The translations under genes were made by a program, and so were the position numbers. 64,000 nt of DNA from Parapedobacter koreensis (GTDB taxonomy: Bacteria; Bacteroidota; Bacteroidia; Sphingobacteriales; Sphingobacteriaceae). The notes beneath the pieces were generated by a model. The model had not been told where the DNA came from, made no database searches, and saw nothing but the letters and a program-made list of their open reading frames with translations. Location of the stretch: contig NZ_FNZR01000008.1 in assembly GCF_900109365.1 (NCBI RefSeq), positions 218,892-282,891 of the forward strand, written 5' to 3'. Of the stretch, positions 60,984-64,000 are shown in pieces. Each line of letters begins with the position of its first letter. Positions within the stretch are counted from its first letter, which is position 1.

Positions 60984-63044
60984 ATGAAAAGCTTGTATAC
61001 AGTTGGCTTGCTGACGTTGCTCGTAACGATAGTCGCCTGCAAGAAGAACGACGTCAATCCGCCCAAGAAAGACGAGGTGGCCATCATTGCGAGTGAAGCC
61101 CATGTGTTTCAGGATGGCGGTGTACAGCTTGTCGCTGAAGTGCTTGAAGTTCCATGGGCTACCCTCAAATATGGATTTGTCTTATCAATGGATAGTTTGT
61201 TTTCACCTTATACAACTCAATACCACTATATCGAAAACAAGCCGCTTTCCAAAGGGATCATCCGGTTTGATCTCCATACGCAGCTCGAAAAGAATCGGAA
61301 ATACTACTTCAGCGTATTCACTGTGAATGACAGCACGCAGCTAAGCACGTATAATGTCAAAGCGTTTGTCTCGACGGGGTCGAAAGCAGCCAAGATTGAT
61401 TCGATTGCGCCGCTTCGGGCGCACCTGAAGGATAGCCTGCACATCTATGGCAAGTATTTTTCATCTCGGTATTTCCAGGTCATGTTTGGTGATACCTATG
61501 CACAGTCAAACGTATTAAATGATAGCGTCGTGAGGGTATACGTACCAGCAGACCTTCAGGAGGTGAAACCCATCATCCGTTGGCAGTATGAGGATTTTTC
61601 TGCTACGGTCACAAACGAATTCGCGTTGTATACACCTGTTATCAGCTCCTTCACACCCCAAGCTACGTTCAACGAAATGATTACCATTTTCGGTGATCAC
61701 TTCGATACCGATAGCACGCAAAACATTGTACGTATCGGAGATTTCAGTGTACCTGTCTTATCGGCCACACGGCAGGCACTACAAGTGAGGGTTCCTGAGG
61801 AACTTACCGCGTCATCGAATGTGCTAACGGTGACCGCCCAATCCCAGACGGTGCAGTCTGCGGAAGCTTTCAAGCTTATAACACCTATTATTGAGTCTGC
61901 GCCCCTAGTCGTCACCACCTATGAAGAGGTGACCATCAAAGCCCGGTACCTGCACCCTCAATATCACCGAAACGAGGTGTTTTTTGAGGGTGTCCAGGCA
62001 GAAATTATCAGTGGCAGTGCTACGGAACTAAAAGTGAAAGTGCCTCCGGGGCCATATCCCCGCCGGAAGGCCACCCTGCAGGTAAAGCTTATGGATGTCA
62101 GTGATTCGCACGATCGCGATATTGCTATTGCCGATCCGTGGGCCATGGTTTCCAAAGGCTTCAATACGGCCACTGGTTACAGTACGCCCAACGGGGTATT
62201 CACCATCGGCGGTGTAGCCTACGCGCTTGTAGCCGATCACGAAAAGATACGGATCTACCGGTTCAACCAGGCAGATTACAGCTGGCGAGCAGTCAATACC
62301 AAGACTGACCGCCCCGGAGGCCTTTATGCGGCAACCGGGGAGCGGATTTATCAATATCGTGCCTTCAGTGGGCAGTCCGATTATTTCTGCGCATATCATC
62401 CAGGCAATAACACGTGGGAAACCTTGCCTCCGCTTACCACCGATCCGGCAAAAAGTTCCAGTATATCGGCTCTCTTTACAGTCGGCGATGAGGTATACCT
62501 GCTTTGCCGGCCTGCCGACTTCTTAGCTGGCGAAGCGACGTTCGCATTGTATGCGTACCACACCAAGACAAAGCAATGGACTTCCAAATCAGGACTACCC
62601 CATGCATTGTTTGAGGGATTCGATATCGGTTATCCCATTACCTTTGCCATTGGGAATAATATCTACCTTGGTGCAGGAGCTGTGATGACTGGTAGTGGCA
62701 GGTTTTGTAAATATGATTGTATCGCAGATCGCTGGACGTCCGTGGCGGCTGGGGGGCCGATCGAAGGAAAGGGGGGTAGTGCCTTCGTAGCCAACGGCAA
62801 GGGCTATGTCATTATCGGTGAATCTTTCAATTACGATTATAGTTCACGTACCTGCTTCCAGTTTGACCCAACCTCGCAGACCTGGGCACCGCTTTCTACA
62901 CCGATAAGCACGAATCCCTACGAGGGCTATGGTGAGGTCAGCAGTGCATTTGTGTTGGGTGGGAATGCTTATGTGTTTATCCACAATAATGCAGGCGGCG
63001 ACGACGGAGGATTGTATGAAATAAAGCTGGACCAACTAAGGTAG
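60984..63044 (+). CDS. Lipoprotein with IPT/TIG and kelch-like repeats
   Basis: About 686 residues from the ATG at 60984, which opens a lipoprotein signal (LLTLLVTIVAC, Cys about 19, then KKNDVNPPKK); the frame upstream overlaps the previous gene. At least two IPT/TIG modules (SIAPLRAHLKDSLHIYGKYF; ISSFTPQATFNEMITIFGDHF) and a C-terminal kelch-type propeller (YRFNQADYSWRAV, YHPGNNTWETL, YHTKTKQWTSK, FDPTSQTWAPL). It is a longer paralogue of the preceding gene and the last of the array. Confidence 0.85.
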   Translation: MKSLYTVGLLTLLVTIVACKKNDVNPPKKDEVAIIASEAHVFQDGGVQLVAEVLEVPWATLKYGFVLSMDSLFSPYTTQYHYIENKPLSKGIIRFDLHTQLEKNRKYYFSVFTVNDSTQLSTYNVKAFVSTGSKAAKIDSIAPLRAHLKDSLHIYGKYFSSRYFQVMFGDTYAQSNVLNDSVVRVYVPADLQEVKPIIRWQYEDFSATVTNEFALYTPVISSFTPQATFNEMITIFGDHFDTDSTQNIVRIGDFSVPVLSATRQALQVRVPEELTASSNVLTVTAQSQTVQSAEAFKLITPIIESAPLVVTTYEEVTIKARYLHPQYHRNEVFFEGVQAEIISGSATELKVKVPPGPYPRRKATLQVKLMDVSDSHDRDIAIADPWAMVSKGFNTATGYSTPNGVFTIGGVAYALVADHEKIRIYRFNQADYSWRAVNTKTDRPGGLYAATGERIYQYRAFSGQSDYFCAYHPGNNTWETLPPLTTDPAKSSSISALFTVGDEVYLLCRPADFLAGEATFALYAYHTKTKQWTSKSGLPHALFEGFDIGYPITFAIGNNIYLGAGAVMTGSGRFCKYDCIADRWTSVAAGGPIEGKGGSAFVANGKGYVIIGESFNYDYSSRTCFQFDPTSQTWAPLSTPISTNPYEGYGEVSSAFVLGGNAYVFIHNNAGGDDGGLYEIKLDQLR

Positions 63045-63071
63045 TCAGCTGCGCTCCTGAAAAAGGAAAAA

Positions 63072-63092
63072 CCTTCCCCGGCGGAGGGAAGG
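63072..63092 (-). terminator. Terminator of the small secreted coiled-coil protein gene
   Basis: CCTTCCC and GGGAAGG form a 7-pair stem with a 7-base loop; on the minus strand it is followed by TTTTTCCTTTTT. Confidence 0.65.
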
Positions 63093-63131
63093 CTGCTTGT
63101 GATATATTGAATCCCAACGGGGAGTGTTGCC

Positions 63132-63596
63132 TTAGCGTGCCGCAGTGACAGTTTCGGCCAGCGCATCCTTTGCTTTGGCGTAAGCTTTTTCCTCTTTTTT
63201 GAGGGCTACCTGCAAGTGCTTCTGCAATTTTGCAATCGCCTTGGCTTCGTAGGCATCGCGCTCGGCGTGCAGCTTGGCATAGCGGGCATTTATTTCCTCA
63301 ATGGCTTTTTTGCTCTGCTCCACGCGAATGCCGTCCGCGATGTCCTGCTCGTACACGCCCACGAAAAATTTGTGATCGCGCTCCAGCTCGGCATGGTTGC
63401 CACGGCTGGCTTTGATGCGTGCTTCAGCCAGGTCATACTGGTTGTAGAGTACGACCATGTTTTGCTGGTGGAAGGCTGCGGTTTCCTTCAGCGTGGTGAC
63501 GGTGTTCTTGTCGTTTGACGGGTCATTTGGTGTGCTGGCAAAACTGTTTCCAAGGGCTGCTACACTAATCAGGGTGCTTAATACGAACGTTTTCAT
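63132..63596 (-). CDS. Small exported coiled-coil protein
   Basis: About 154 residues from the ATG at 63596, which begins a clear signal peptide (KTFVLSTLISVAALGNSFAS); the longer frame to 63806 looks non-coding. The mature part is almost wholly helical and charged (KKAIEEINARYAKLHAERDAYEAKA pattern, then AIAKLQKHLQVALKKEEKAYAKA), so a periplasmic coiled coil. No family recognised. Convergent with the lipoprotein array. Confidence 0.72.
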   Translation of the reverse strand: MKTFVLSTLISVAALGNSFASTPNDPSNDKNTVTTLKETAAFHQQNMVVLYNQYDLAEARIKASRGNHAELERDHKFFVGVYEQDIADGIRVEQSKKAIEEINARYAKLHAERDAYEAKAIAKLQKHLQVALKKEEKAYAKAKDALAETVTAAR

Positions 63597-64000
63597 GATG
63601 ATATCTTTTAATGGTGAATAAATCATTGTTACTGTTTTTTCTTGTTTTTTGTAGATATGACGACGGTATGGCCGAAACGTTGCAGCGCAGTTAGGTGGTT
63701 TTAGACGAACGGCAGGTAGGAGCCGACCAACGGTAAATGCTTTAGACCAAAAGCCGGATTTTATAGATGAATGGGGAATTCTCCTGATAAAAAGAACAGG
63801 GAGCAATCAGCTAAAGGGGCAATTGCCCAAGGCGACGGCCGTGGCCCACAAAATGGGTCGATCCGGCCGGAATGAAGCTACAGGAAAAACAGCGGCTATA
63901 AATGTATCGTTAGTTTGTACTCAGAAGAATAAAGACAAGCAATGAGAATAAGCCGTGAGTTATACCTTTGGCTAAAAAGCTCCATCTGCTGCCCTAACTT
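63597..64000. other. Intergenic, with a possible plus-strand -7 box near the window end
   Basis: About 400 bases without a convincing gene. TACCTTTG at 63963-63970 fits a -7 box reading out of the window. Nothing else seen. Confidence 0.5.

Noticed and set aside
63597..63806. 70-codon extension of the small coiled-coil protein
   Set aside because: The signal peptide begins at 63596; the extension is Arg/Pro-rich and overlaps the likely promoter region.

Overview
The window comes from a Bacteroidota chromosome, most likely a Sphingobacteriaceae-type bacterium. The evidence is two SusC/SusD pairs, an ECF sigma/FecR pair with an STN-bearing SusC, Bacteroidota-only small families (DUF6520-like, DUF4260-like), many 'CKK'-type lipoproteins, and repeated promoter boxes of the Bacteroidota type (TTTG, about 19 bases, TAnnTTTG). 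No rRNA, tRNA, CRISPR array or insertion sequence was seen. Family names below come from reading the proteins; no database search was run.

Layout. (1) 1-14165, housekeeping: a PaaK-like ligase cut by the window edge, threonine aldolase, an MBL hydrolase, recJ, lptB, a GH3-family protein, an orphan histidine kinase, der, cysS, an NTF2-like secreted protein, and two SurA-type foldases. (2) 14166-32272, a sugar/sugar-acid utilisation locus: ECF sigma, Gfo/Idh/MocA oxidoreductase, sugar isomerase/epimerase, FecR, SusC, SusD, an RraA-like protein, an enolase-superfamily dehydratase, an NTF2-like lipoprotein, an MFS transporter, a PQQ dehydrogenase with a built-in cytochrome c, a UxuA-like dehydratase and a beta-propeller lactonase. 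Almost all of the enzymes in its second half carry export signals, which suggests a pathway outside the cytoplasm. (3) 32315-43880, an AT-rich accessory island: a frame-disrupted secreted nuclease, a PIN toxin with an internal deletion and its antitoxin, an eight-gene operon, two convergent genes, a RelE/ParE-type TA pair, an HTH regulator and a structured small-RNA candidate. The operon encodes a TIR-like (DUF1863-type) protein, an Nmad2-like protein, a TIR protein, a DUF3892-TIR fusion, a double-TIR protein, a SLOG-like protein, a divergent thymidylate synthase and an Nmad1-like protein. The convergent genes encode a 5-hmdU-DNA-kinase-helical-domain-like protein and another TIR/deoxyribosyltransferase-like protein. 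(4) 43986-51934, a TlpA-like protein whose ORF runs through GC-rich repeats, a second SusC/SusD pair, a DUF6520-like secreted peptide and a MauE/DoxX-like membrane protein. (5) 52011-55875, three AraC-type regulators, a TfoX-N protein and a DUF4260-like protein. (6) 55949-63044, a run of lipoproteins with YCF48/BNR-like, IPT/TIG and kelch-like repeats, then a small secreted coiled-coil protein on the other strand.

The strongest candidate for an undescribed system is 34461-42009. There, TIR enzymes (makers of NAD-derived signals), a SLOG protein (a ligand-binding fold for such signals) and several families tied to thymidine hypermodification (thymidylate-synthase homologue, Nmad1, Nmad2, HMUDK-like) lie in one compact block flanked by toxin-antitoxin modules. 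I infer a nucleotide-centred antiphage system that couples modified-pyrimidine chemistry or recognition to TIR signalling. The second candidate is the apparently extracytoplasmic sugar-acid pathway at 23533-32272.
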